Positions 20,396 through 30,074 of a DNA stretch of 64,000 nucleotides are shown here, one piece after another (positions within the stretch are counted from its first letter, which is position 1; each line of letters begins with the position of its first letter). The position numbers and the translations under genes were made by a program. This DNA comes from Lasiosphaeria ovina (taxonomy: Eukaryota > Ascomycota > Sordariomycetes > Sordariales > Lasiosphaeriaceae). The DNA is taken from NCBI GenBank assembly GCA_033439765.1, contig JAULSN010000014.1, positions 186,001 through 250,000 of the forward strand, in the 5' to 3' direction. Below the pieces are notes generated by a model, which saw nothing but the letters and a program-made list of their open reading frames with translations, ran no database searches and was not told the origin of the DNA.

Positions 20396-22219
20396 ATGGC
20401 AGAGCGAAACCCGCTAGTTGAGGGCGGCACGCACAAGGGATTGTCCACGCACCCTAAAACCTTTGCCACTCACACCTTCCCGGCCATCCACGAGAACACC
20501 ATCATCGTCGCAGCCACCCACCCCACGGTCCATACTGGTGACCAGAAAAAAGATGGCTGGTTCCTGTCCGATTTCTACGCCTTCAACTACCTGCTGAAAG
20601 GCTCCGTCGCGGACCAGACCTGGCTTACGGCTGCCAAACCAGAGAGGCTACTGGAGAAGTATGGCGACTTTCTCCACGGTTCACCCGATGGAGATCGCAA
20701 GGTAGTCCTAAGCCGCGACCTCCTTGACTCAGACATCACCCCAGTCACTCTCGTCGAGTCTACCAAGATGATCGACAGATTTCTCAACGAAGTCAATGAA
20801 GCATCTCTCCGGGCCAAGAAGAGTGGCTGCCCACTTCTTCTTATGGTTTTTTGTCACGGCATCGATAATCACTACCTCTGCCTCGACAATGGCGCCCGGC
20901 ATAAGGGCATCAGTATCGTACAGCTCAAAGCAGCCCTAGAGCCGTACGTATCGGTCACCTTGTTCACGACAGCCTGTTTCTCTGGAGGCTGGGTAGTTAC
21001 CCCTGAGCTGAATATAACAACAATGGCTGCCGCAAAACCCGACGATACATCAATCTCGTGGCGGGTATCGGGTAGTATGAAACGAGCCTGCGGGTCCGTT
21101 TTTGCTGGAGCAACTATCGCGTCGCTCTCGGACGCCTCGACGCCACTATTGCTTGGACAGGGCAGTAGTTCGGGAGAACCAATTACAGTCAATCCAGACT
21201 ATTTTGCAGACGACGATACCTGCCTCCAACCCACGGAGCCTACCGAGATGCAGACAAAAACGTACAATGAGTTTTGTCGTTCTATCAAGGATGTTTTAGG
21301 GGCGCGGGGATTCTCTCGCATCCTATCCAGAAACTTCACCTTCAGCGCTCAGAATGACAATTGGGAGTATTCTTGGACTAGAAGATCAGGGATCCCATTA
21401 GCCCATTTCGGACAGCGCTGGGAAGCATTGCCGACGTACCCTCACCAACCAGACGCCAACGACAATAAGACCACGCCTGACGTCCATCTTGCAGGCGGCG
21501 CCGACTCTATTATCGACGAGATTACGCAAGCAATGGTACAATCTCAAGTAGCTAATATGGCAAAGCTATTTGTCGAGGTTCTCTACCCCGGCGATTGGGA
21601 AAAGGGGCAGAATATTGCCGTTGCGAGTGGGCTTTTCCAGTTCGCTAATAATACATCTGGCGCCCCGTCTGCTTCCGAGATCGCCGATTTGATCTGTTTC
21701 AGATGGGACGCTTGTCTCCTCGTCGACAAGTTTATCGACGATCATTGCCTAAATCGCCCAGACGGTAGAATCTGCGTTTTGTGGCATTCTCAGGAGGGTC
21801 CTTGGGCCATGGACAATAAGTATGGTGGCGGAGAGGAATGGAGTCGACGTTATTCCCCCGTGTGGCAGGCTTTGAGGGGCGCCATGATCGAACCAGCGGA
21901 GCATCAAGGGCCAGTGTTCTATCGCCCTCGCGCATACGTGGCGTCAGCTATCGCTGACACATGTACAACCGAGGAAGAGACAAACAGGATGGTACGAGAG
22001 TACTGCGAGTACGTTGCAAGCATTCGGAAGTTCAACCTCGACCGTGCTATCGAGTCGCCGACTATTCGGAGCAGGGGCCGGGAGTGGCTGGGATCTATTG
22101 GTAGGCGCCTCCGTCGCTCGCTGTCGCCCTCAAAGAGTCTTCGCCGTAGTGCGAGCGTCAGCGAGACCGATAACGCCTCACCCAGCAAGAAGCTTGGGAA
22201 GGCTCCCAATCTGTATTAG
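20396..22219 (+). CDS. caspase-like cysteine protease, single exon
   Basis: 607 residues, intact frame; the ATG at 20396 follows CTGCAG directly and gives MAERNPLVEGG. The dyad expected of the caspase/legumain fold is present: a hydrophobic strand ending in His154 (LLLMVFCHGIDNHY) and, 40 residues on, a strand ending in Cys194 (VTLFTTACFSGGW). The ACFSGG box resembles the C13/C14-type cysteine site. An N-terminal region with DGWFLSDFYAFNYLL precedes the core, as in fungal caspase-like proteins of this size. The C-terminus is basic and Ser-rich (REWLGSIGRRLRRSLSPSKS), possibly a nuclear signal or protein-docking tail. No signal peptide. Fungal caspase-like proteases act in programmed cell death and as NLR effectors; the substrate here is unknown. 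Same upstream repeat as the trypsin-like gene at 9502. Confidence 0.87.
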   Translation: MAERNPLVEGGTHKGLSTHPKTFATHTFPAIHENTIIVAATHPTVHTGDQKKDGWFLSDFYAFNYLLKGSVADQTWLTAAKPERLLEKYGDFLHGSPDGDRKVVLSRDLLDSDITPVTLVESTKMIDRFLNEVNEASLRAKKSGCPLLLMVFCHGIDNHYLCLDNGARHKGISIVQLKAALEPYVSVTLFTTACFSGGWVVTPELNITTMAAAKPDDTSISWRVSGSMKRACGSVFAGATIASLSDASTPLLLGQGSSSGEPITVNPDYFADDDTCLQPTEPTEMQTKTYNEFCRSIKDVLGARGFSRILSRNFTFSAQNDNWEYSWTRRSGIPLAHFGQRWEALPTYPHQPDANDNKTTPDVHLAGGADSIIDEITQAMVQSQVANMAKLFVEVLYPGDWEKGQNIAVASGLFQFANNTSGAPSASEIADLICFRWDACLLVDKFIDDHCLNRPDGRICVLWHSQEGPWAMDNKYGGGEEWSRRYSPVWQALRGAMIEPAEHQGPVFYRPRAYVASAIADTCTTEEETNRMVREYCEYVASIRKFNLDRAIESPTIRSRGREWLGSIGRRLRRSLSPSKSLRRSASVSETDNASPSKKLGKAPNLY

Positions 22220-22359
22220 AATTTCGGGCCATAGAATAGTTACCCCACTCCTTGGTAGCCAAGTGTATTAGATAACATTTCCCGGCCTGCATGTAACCCA
22301 AGGGCGGGTGCAAAGGAAAGAACCACAAATGTCTTGCCCGTTGGCCTGTCTTTGTTCTA

Positions 22360-22985
22360 CTGCCCTTCTTTTTGCCTCCGGCGGCCCTCCAGACACAAAG
22401 CGGCGGGCTGCTCGCTACGCTCCAAGGGCTGGCATGGCAACTCAGCGACGGACGGACGGACGGATTAGCACAGGTTTGGAGCGTAGTAAGCACGGTTCGG
22501 GGGTTATGTCTTCACAGCTAGTCTAGATACAGAAGCGGGATACTTAACAAACACACTAGCTAGCACACAACAATAACACCACTCACTTCCTCTGCGCGCC
22601 ACAGCTCCTGGCCATGTCCCCCGCCGGCCGCTTCTCCTCCGCTGGGCCTCCCTGGCCTGGCTTGCGGGTCCGGGCCCTGTGCCGCTGCGCTGCGTGGACG
22701 ACGTGCTGGCGATTGCTCTGGCGCTGACGCCGGCGTCAGCGCAGGCAACGCACGCCAAGATGTGAAGGCTGCTGCAGACCGTGCTAGGGCGGTTTTCTCT
22801 AGCTCTGCGCCAGCAGCGTCGTTGATAACAGTTTCTTCTGCCTCTAGCCAGCAAGATGGCCGTTAGCGACAGTCTTCTCTAGCTCTGCGCGGCAGGGTCG
22901 GAATAACAATTTCTTCTGCCTCTGGGCCGGCAAGATGGTTGGCGACAGTCTTCTCTGGTTCTGCGGCGGCAGCGTCGTTGACAAC
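22360..22985. other. non-coding start of the mosaic
   Basis: Downstream flank of the caspase-like gene. Holds a GGACGGACGGACGG microsatellite (about 22451) and two near copies of CTTCTCTAGCTCTGCGC...TTCTTCTGCCTCTG (22795-22850, 22871-22925). No gene recognised. Confidence 0.4.
22372..22416. repeat. dispersed GC-rich repeat with GCCTCCGGCGGCC core
   Basis: GCCTCCGGCGGCCCTCCAGA...GCGGCGGGCTGCTCGC. Other copies: 27190-27237 (inverted), 27303-27350, 29737-29793 (inverted), 57655-57713 (inverted) and 63380-63424. The core is partly palindromic. Confidence 0.85.
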
Positions 22986-23155
22986 AGTTTCTTCTGCCTC
23001 GACCAGCCGCCGCGGCAATGGCCATCTATTGACGCCAAAGGCCCTGATGTAGCTGGCGACATCGAGCTGGCCTTGAGTGGTTAACAGAAACACTCCCAAT
23101 ATAACCTGGACTGTGGCCAGAACGGGCGAGTTGCTTGAAGATTCTGTGGCCATGA
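22986..23155 (-). pseudogene. unassigned exon-like fragment
   Basis: Minus-strand frame MATESSSNSPVLATVQVILG followed by LLTTQGQLDVASYIRAFGVN; hydrophobic and consistent with a real N-terminal exon. No family recognised. It dissolves into repeat sequence after the Arg-rich end. Confidence 0.3.
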
Positions 23156-23699
23156 TGAGCAGACCCAAGAGGGAGACTGGTCGTTGCTATGACAAAGCTC
23201 CCCGAGACTGGGCTGTCGAGAGACGGCAGCTTGAGGAGTCACGAGAGCGGGCGGTGGCATCTGGCCTGGCGTGCGTGTGGGATCATGTTGATATCTCGCA
23301 TGTCGGCTGCAGTGCTTGGGAAATAGCAGCCCGAGTGCCCGCCAGGCGGTTTGTGGGCGTCAGCGCAGGCACCGCACGCCGAGATGTGAAGCAAGGCTGC
23401 AGACCGTGCTGGGGCGATTTTCTCTGGCGCTGACGCCGGCACCGACACCGACAGCCCAATCTCGGAGAAATCTGATTAGCGACAATCTTCTCTGGCTCTG
23501 AGCCGGCTCATCAGCAACGAATTTCGCCGGGATTGGGCTGTCGGTGTCGGTGCCAGCGTCAGCGCAGGCAACATGTATCTATATATATATAACGCACGCC
23601 GAGATGTGAAGGAAGGCTGCTGTAGACGGTGCTGGGACGATTTTTTCTGGCGCTGCGCCGGCACCGACACCGACAGCCGAGTCTCGGAGAAATCTGTCA

Positions 23700-24056
23700 T
23701 CCTTGCGAGGCGAGTAGTCGCGAGCGCTACGTCTAGGGCTGGAGTGCGGCGGCGGGGAGAGCGACGAGGAGCACGGTCGCGATCGGTGCGGTCGAAACGC
23801 CACGGAGCCGAGGGAGGGGTGCGCGCCCACTGAGGTGACAGTCAGGTTAGCGACATAACGGGGGTGTGACAGAGATGGAAGAACTTACCTCGTCGTCTTC
23901 TTCGCCGTGTCGATGAGGATTGGATTTCCTTATATAACCTCCGACATTGATCTTCTTCGACTCCATCTTCAAAATGTCGCCACGGCCCGGCATGTCATGA
24001 TAAGCCTCGTCAGCATCGCGGCGGTCCTCGTACTCGACGAATGCAAGCTGTTCCAC
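23700..24056 (-). pseudogene. SR-type splicing factor fragment, copy 1
   Basis: Exon piece with the end of an RNA-recognition motif, LAFVEYEDRRDADEAYHDM, then an intron of 59 bases (23830-23888, GTAAGTTC...CTCAG) and an exon WARTPPSAPWRFDRTDRDR leading, after a frame change, to SPRRSARDYSPRKDDR, an RS-rich tail. This is the layout of fungal Srp1-like SR proteins, which guide spliceosome assembly. Compared with copy 2 it has an extra 24-codon segment (SKKINVGGYIRKSNPHRHGE) before the donor. The RRM start is missing. Confidence 0.75.
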
Positions 24057-24309
24057 TCTCGGAGGAATCTGTCGCTACCACAATCTTCTCCGGCAAAGAT
24101 AATGTCCACGTCGTCGACGCGGAGAATAACGACGCGTAGGGGCTCGAGTAGGGTCGGCAGGTTGCGGCAGAACAGCGCCACGCGCGGGTGTGGAGGGCCG
24201 TCTGGTTTGTTAGTGGACGTGGAGCTGGTCGCCATCACAATCTTCTCCGGCTCTGGGAAGGATTCGAAGTCCGGGTATGGAGGCCGTGCGGTTTATTAGT
24301 GGACGTGGA

Positions 24310-24535
24310 GCTGGTCGCCATCAGTGCGGTCGAAACGCCACGAAGCCGAGGGAGTGGTGCGCGCCCACTGAGAGGTAGCAGTCAGGTTAGCGACATGACG
24401 GGGTATGACAGAGGTGGAAGAACTTACCTCCATCTTCAAAATGTCGTCACGGCCCATGCGCTTGTCGTGCGTGTCATGATAAGCCTCGTCAGCATCGCGG
24501 CGGTCCTCGTACTCGACGAATGCAAGTTGTTCCAA
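24310..24535 (-). pseudogene. SR-type splicing factor fragment, copy 2
   Basis: Same gene piece as 23700-24056: LAFVEYEDRRDADEAYHDTH, DKRMGRDDILKME, then a 60-base intron (24368-24427) and WARTTPSASWRFDRTDG. Here the exon end is of normal length. Flanked by the same short repeats as copy 1. Confidence 0.75.
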
Positions 24536-25069
24536 TCTCGGAGAAATCTGTCATTGGCGACAGTCTTCTCCGGCTCTGGGGAAGGATTCAAAGTCCGGGT
24601 ATGGAGGGCCGTCTGGTTTTGGACGTGGAGCTAGTCGCCATCACAGTTGGAGACATTGTTCAAAGTCCGGGTATGGAGAGCCGTCTGGTTTATTAGTGGA
24701 CGTGCAGCTGGTCGCCATGAGTTGGAGACATTGTTTTTATTAGTGGACGTGGAGCTGGCCGCCATCATAGTGGAGACATTGTTCGGTATCGAGATGGACT
24801 GTCGGCTGCAGTGCTTGAGGAAATAGCAGCCCGAGTGCCCCACCAGGCGGTTTGCAGGCGTCAGCGCAGGCAACGCACGCCGAGAAGTCAAGAAACAAGG
24901 CGGTTTGTGCAGGCGCAGCGCAGGCAACGCACGCTGACAAGTGAAGAAACAAGGCGGCTTCTGGAACCCGAAAAAAGTCAGCCTTGTAGAAAGCAAGCAT
25001 CCGTCCGTCGAGCGGGCGAGTGAGAAGATCAGCAAATGAGCAACGAGGCAGCTTACAATGTGTGGCGGT

Positions 25070-25760
25070 GCCAGGTCAGCGCAGGCAACGCACGCCGAGA
25101 AGTGAAGAAACATGGCTCCGTGCCATGACTTTCTGCAATGGCGAAACGTCATTGGCTCCGGCGGCGGCAGGGAAGGGCTTGTTGATGTCGGCACCGTGGG
25201 AGATCAGCAGCTCGAGAAGCTCGCTCGAGAAGCTCCTGGACTGGGTTGATGTCATGAACTGGAAGCCCCCACACAAGCGTATAGTGGCTCTCGTCCTCCA
25301 TTTCGGCGACATGACTGCCTCCGTGAGTGAGGATAAGCTTGGCCGTCTCGGGCCGTCTCGGCGCGAGGATGGGAGAACAGATGATGCGCAGGGGCGAGGG
25401 GCTGCCTGCGGTTGCTGGGACGCCAGCTGAGAGCAAGATATCGAGGAGGCCGTCTCTTCCTAGCTTGATGCACTCATGGAGTGCGGTAGAACGGCCGTAC
25501 CAGATGTCAGGCCGCGGCTGTACATCTCCCGGTTGGATGAAGCCCAGTTCAGAGACAGCGGTGGCGGGGCATCGTCAAGGCACACGGCACCCTCCGCATG
25601 ATGCCCTTGTTTTGATGTGCTAAGCAGGGACGGGCAGAACGAAGCCATTGCCTGTGCCAGATGTCGCACCAGGATCGGGTTTCCCTGTCGGACTGCACGG
25701 AAGAGAAGGGGATGGCCACATTGGGTGTCGAAAGGATGGTTCGGCAGTACTCTGAAATCG
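25070..25760 (-). pseudogene. ankyrin-repeat protein fragment
   Basis: Minus-strand frames encode GHPLLFRAVRQGNPILVRHL, STALHECIKLGRDGLLDILL, ETAKLILTHGG and LLELLISHGADINKPFPAAA, the TALH...LLL..GADIN pattern of ankyrin repeats. The frame changes at least twice, and the ends meet mosaic repeats. Ankyrin proteins bind other proteins; nothing more can be said of this one. Confidence 0.7.
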
Positions 25761-26146
25761 CGCTCGTCTACACCACCAGACCCCCTCCTGCCCTTGGTCC
25801 TACTGGTGATCCAGACTCCAAATCATCCTTGATCTATATTTTTTCTCGTCTACTCAAGGAGCATCTTCCATCTGTGATGGCCAGATGTTGGGCAACGACC
25901 GAGGAGGCGGATGAGCTGGCGACTCCACATGCCCTGAAAGTTCGTGGCTAGAAAGCTTGTGCTGAATTTCGTATCTTGCTTCGATTTGTCCGCAGCTCGA
26001 GTCGAAAAGGTGAACAGTGATCGTATTTAGATACCGTCAGCGGGGCGTATACATCGTGACTTCTTCTTGGGTCCTTGCGCGTGGCCAGGTTGTAGTCCGT
26101 CTAGACCACCGAAGGACATCCTGTCTGCCACTCGCAGTCCACCAGC

Positions 26147-26780
26147 CATAGACATGTCGGCTTCTAGTTGGGTCCTTTCGCATGGCCTGACCAGAGCCGG
26201 TGAGCCCAACTGCAGTACAGAAATAGGTTAGTCTTCGGATTCAGAATGAAGATGCAGATCAGGCAAGGGAGAGTGCGTTGCATAATTACCTCTGCCACGG
26301 ACGCCATCGGGGGTGCGGAACATGCTGTCTTTCTTGACAGCCTTTCCCAGCTTTCCCTTTTGGGTGAACTCTTGCCACTTGCCCACGGGCACGGAAGTGG
26401 CCGTAAATTTCCATGGGGTTTTTCTGTTGTTCGAGACGCGGGCGTGAATTTGTCATTGCCAAGTCCAACGCGGATCGGGCGGCCGGCAAGATCGAATCCG
26501 TTCATTTTCTCAAGAGCATCGCGAGCCTGGCCGGCATCACGGAGCCTGCACCATGTTAGCACACACTCAACGATGATGACTCGTGAGGGGAAAGAGGTGA
26601 CTGAACCAATTGTTGCCAGTCCTGACAAGATGGAAAAGGCTTCGCGGCGGGTGATGAGCTCGGTGTGGGTTATGGCCATGAATGCCTTTCCGGCCAGCCC
26701 CATGTTCTGCTTGTATATGGCCCACTGGATCGCCGACTGGCCCTTGCTCTGTCTTTCTTGGTCCGTAAGCGCTCCTGGAA
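26147..26780 (-). pseudogene. chimera of RBM39/CC1-like and SPF30-like splicing-factor exons
   Basis: On the minus strand, after an unassigned exon ([20 protein letters not shown]) and an intron end TGCTAACATGGTGCAG, comes [20 protein letters not shown] and GNDKFTP, the third-RRM region of the RBM39/CC1-like family. At about 26440 this joins, in another frame, [20 protein letters not shown] and [10 protein letters not shown], then an intron of 80 bases (26210-26289) and [20 protein letters not shown], the C-terminal part of SPF30/SMN-related splicing factors. Two different spliceosome genes are thus fused with their introns intact, but not in one frame. Confidence 0.75.
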
Positions 26781-27189
26781 CCCGAAAAAAGTCAGCGCTG
26801 TACAAAGCAAGCATCCGTCCGTCGCGCGGGCGAGCGAAGAAGATCAGCAGATGAGCAACGAGTCAGGCTTACAATGTGTGGCGGTGCCAGGTCGGCGCAA
26901 GCAACGCGCGCTGAGATGTGCAGAAGGAACGCGGCTCCTAGAACCCGCGAGCGCCGGCGTTGTAGAAAGAAAGCACGAGTGGGCGCCTCTGAGAATCGGC
27001 AAGTGAGTAGCGGGGGACGGCTACCCGCGGAACCCAAGTGCCGCCCCCCTCTGCTCCACGACGCGTGCGGCTGGGCTATGTTGGTGCTGGCGCTAGGGTA
27101 GGCAACGCACGCCGAGATGTGGTGATGCAAGGCTGCTGCTCACCACCACCCCCCCAAGTCTGCCTCTGCCTCAGCCGTTTCGAGCGAAG

Positions 27190-27350
27190 CGAGCAGCCCG
27201 CCGCTTTGTGTCTGGAGGGCCGCCGGAGGCAAACGGGGTGGATGTTGGGGACTTTGCTGTTCTCTCTCACACACGCATTTTTTGTTCTTCTTTTCTGCCT
27301 TCCTTTGCCTCCGGCGGCCCTCCAGACACAAAGCGGCGGGCTGCTCGCTT
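27190..27350. repeat. inverted pair of the GCCTCCGGCGGCC repeat
   Basis: GCGAGCAGCCCGCCGCTTTGTGTCTGGAGGGCCGCCGGAGGC at 27190 faces its near-exact inverse at 27303-27350, a potential 45-base-pair stem with a loop of about 65 bases. Confidence 0.85.
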
Positions 27351-27734
27351 CGCTCGAAACGGCTGGGGCTGGGGGCTGGCATTTGCATTTGGCGGACATG
27401 AGAAGGCCGAGGGCTGCAGCACTGGCGCGCGGACGTTGCGGCCGTTGGAGACTTGACGTGGGCGAGAAAGGCGCGAGCGCAGGCGGGCGGCAGGCAGCTG
27501 GCAACCCCCGTGTTCCCCCTAGAACCCGAGAGCGCCAGCGTTGCGGATAGAAAGCACCCGTCCGCCGAGGGGGCGAGTGAAGAATACTGGCAGGGGAGCA
27601 GCGGGGGACGGCTACTCGCCAAACGCAAGTGCCGCCCCCCTGCCCACGACGCGTGCGGCTGGGCCATGTTGCTGTCGACGGCCACGTCGTGGCAGGCATT
27701 GGGAACGCGTCTGGCGCCTTGGCGCTGAGATCAC

Positions 27735-27862
27735 CATTCCTGCATCTCCTCCCGCATGCATGCCGGGGATGCGCTGACAGGGGTTACTGTCACATCGCGC
27801 TGGAACACTGCATCTCCCGCATGCATGCCGGGAAATCGTGATAGTACCCCTCCCCTGCTGGC
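27735..27862. mobile_element. second copy of the 8.7 kb MITE, inverted
   Basis: TGACAGGGGTTACTGTCACATCGCGCTGG and the flanking CCCGCATGCATGCCGGG blocks match 8870-8960 in reverse orientation. The end CGTGATAGTACCCCT...GGCGTGATGGCCCG matches the start of the copy at 8735. The preceding GGCGCCTTGGCGCTGAGATCACCATTCCT recurs at 35967-35996. Confidence 0.7.
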
Positions 27863-28494
27863 GTGATGGCCCGTACATGGCGCTTGTGACACTCATTTCG
27901 CCAAACGTGTGGGCAACCAAGAGGTTGCGCTTTCTCGTCGTCACGTTCCTCGAGTCGTTGCCGAGGCGGAGGCGCACGCCCTGGTCGCTGAAGGACCGCG
28001 ACAAAAACGTCCAAGCTCGAAAAGTATGAACTCGAGCTTATATATATGCCCTCCTTCCGCACCGAGAGGTCTTGTGGGCGCGGAGCAGGCTTGCAATGTG
28101 TGTCGGTGTCGGTGTCGGTGTCAGCGCAGGCAGCGCACGCTGAGATGTGATGAAGCGAGGCTGCTGCTCCCGGACTTGCAGCCAAAAAAAATGCGGCGAT
28201 AGCTCTCAACGTGGGGGGCGCGACATCCATCTTCCAAGTTGGCGCCAAAGACCTCGCGAGCCGGCTCCTCGCCTTCGACCTCTGCAAGTGTGGCAAACAT
28301 GGTGTTCTTCCTCTTCTGGAACGAGGCCGAGCCCAGCCCCGAACCCCAGCATCGCTGCCGGAGAAGACACCAAGATGAAGCTGCTCTGCATGGTTTCCCA
28401 TGCCTTGGACATCTCTTTCTCGCGGGCATCGCATTCTTTCTTGGAAGCCGAGAAAGCCGGCGTTGCAGATAGAAGCGTCCGGCCGTCGAGTGGC

Positions 28495-29300
28495 GAATAT
28501 CGGCCAACGCGCAACCAGGGCCACGCGCGCCGGGAAGTCGACGTCGGGCAGTGACAGCACCACCATCTGGTGGCCCGCCGCCGCCGGCTGCTCCTGGTAG
28601 CGGCGCCGCATCATGCGAAGGCCGGTCACGTCCGTCAGCGCCACGAACACGCCGAACCGCTCTAGGTCGCGGTTCAGCCGCAGCACCGCGTGGATGTGCG
28701 CGTACATGAACGATGTGACGTCCATTTTTTAATGTGTGTGTGTGTGTGTGTGTGTGTTGCTGTATGGTGTTATGTGGTGAGATGGAACGCCGGTCACGTC
28801 CGTCAGCGCGACGAACACGCCGAACCGCGCCAGGTCGCGGTTCAGCCGCAGCACCGGGTGGATGTGCGCGTACATGAACGATGTGACGTCCATTGTTGAT
28901 ATGTTGTGTGTTGCTGTATGGTGTTACATGTGTCGGTGTCAGTGTCGGCGCGGGCAACGCACGCTGAGATGTGATGAAGCAAGGCTGCTCCTGGAACCCG
29001 AGAGAGCCGGCCTTCTCGAGGTGCGCTTTCTCGTCGCCCCGTTCCTCGAGTCCTTGCCGAGGCGGGGGCGCACGCCCTGGTCGCTGAGGGACCGCATCAA
29101 AAACGGCGACTCGTCCATGCTTTCCATCTACAACGCTGACTTTCTCGAGTCGGGGAAACTCCTTGTGCGGATAGACTTTGAACTTTTTCGACTCGGTCCG
29201 CGCCGGAGCAGGCTTGCAATGCGTGTCGGCGCAGGTCCCGGTTGAGCCGCAGCACCGGGTGGATGTGCGCGTACATGAACGATGTGACGTCCATTGTTGA
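28495..29300 (-). repeat. three copies of an exon-like segment (DVTSFMYAHIHPVLRLNRDL)
   Basis: The minus-strand sequence MDVTSFMYAHIHPVLRLNRD begins at 28725, 28900 and 29293. The first copy runs longest, through ARFGVFVALTDVTG-like sequence to MVVLSLPDVDFPARVALVAR; the others are shorter. The conserved frame suggests a real exon that was triplicated; I do not recognise the protein. A (TG)n run (28733-28757) sits at the 5' edge of the first copy. Confidence 0.6.
28733..28757. repeat. (TG)n microsatellite
   Basis: About twelve TG dinucleotides between two copies of the exon-like repeat. Confidence 0.95.
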
Positions 29301-29303
29301 CAT

Positions 29304-29455
29304 GTTGTGTGTTGCACGTGATCTGGATTGACTGAGCATTGAATTGTCTGGTTAGATCGGTCTAAAATACAGGTAAAATAGCACCTTCTTATAGCCAACA
29401 GGATCACTGAATATCTCCACGGAAGTCCGTATTCAGGGCGGGCAAAGAAGAGAAA
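29304..29455. mobile_element. truncated copy of the TGTTG...CGACA LTR
   Basis: Matches the first ~145 bases of the solo LTR at 36425-36730 (TGTTGCACGTGATCTGGATT through GTCCGTATTCAGGGCGGGC), then breaks off into AGAAAAGCAGG. Confidence 0.85.
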
Positions 29456-29457
29456 AG

Positions 29458-30070
29458 CAGGTGGTTTGTTGTCATTCTTGGGTGCCCCTCCTCGGGCGGC
29501 AGTTCGTTGTGTGTAAGCCAACTCTCGTGGCGGGCTTTGGCGGCGGCCGGGCGAGTGTACTGCGATGAGTCTTTCGTAATGCCCTCTGGGTTTAACAAGT
29601 CGGGCATGTGTATGAGGCGAGGGCTGGGCGTGTCCTCCATCGTTATTATTGCTACTATGATGCCCTCTGGGTTCATCAAGCGTGGGAGCCGAGGGCGGGA
29701 GGGCGTGTTGCGCATGTCGCAGAACCAGCGCTTTCGAGCGTAGCGAGCAGCTCGCCGCAGGCGCCCCCGGAGGGCCGCCGGAGGCAAAAGAAGGGGGAAA
29801 GAAGTAAACCAGACACAAAGACTCGAGTTCATGGAGCACCAGCCCGCGGCGACCACAGGTGGTTTGTTGTCATTCTTGGGTGCCACTCCCCGGGCAGCAC
29901 AGTTCGTTGTGTGTAAGCCAACTCTCGTGGCTGGGCCGGTGGGAGCCCAGGGGCGAGGAGGGCGTGTTGAGCCCGTTGCGTGATTGTGATGATGCTGTCA
30001 AGGTTGATGTAGAAGGCGCGAGAAGGTGGTTTGTTGTCATTCTTGGGTGCCACTCCCCGGGCAGCGGCGG
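29458..30070. repeat. three copies of a ~75-base repeat
   Basis: GGTGGTTTGTTGTCATTCTTGGGTGCC...CGGGCAGCRCAGTTCGTTGTGTGTAAGCCAACTCTCGTGGC at 29458, 29857 and (shorter) 30025. Between them lie two copies of TGATGCCCTCTGGGTT (29577 and 29655). Confidence 0.85.
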
Positions 30071-30074
30071 CGGA

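Larger units (their letters stand above)
22730..29240. repeat. mosaic of short shuffled repeats
   Basis: The phrase GTCAGCGCAGGCAACGCACGCCGAGATGTGAAG, with small variations, occurs at about 22735, 23359, 23555 (split by an ATATATAT insertion), 24857, 24912, 25077, 26892, 27090, 28122, 28945 and 29225. Other recurring pieces are CCTGGAACCCGAAAAAAGTCAGC (24960, 26775), AGCATCCGTCCGTCG (24998, 26812) and TCTTCTCTGGCTCTG. Pieces appear in both orientations and varied order, with exon scraps between. Long open frames in this stretch on both strands are products of the repeat composition. Confidence 0.8.

Noticed and set aside
26246..26854. Plus-strand open frame of 202 codons
   Set aside because: Antisense to the recognisable RBM39-like and SPF30-like exons.
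28121..29839. Minus-strand open frame of 572 codons
   Set aside because: It runs through the short-repeat mosaic, is rich in Arg/Pro/His, and the sensible exon-like sequences in this stretch lie in other frames. Length is a by-product of GC-rich repeats.
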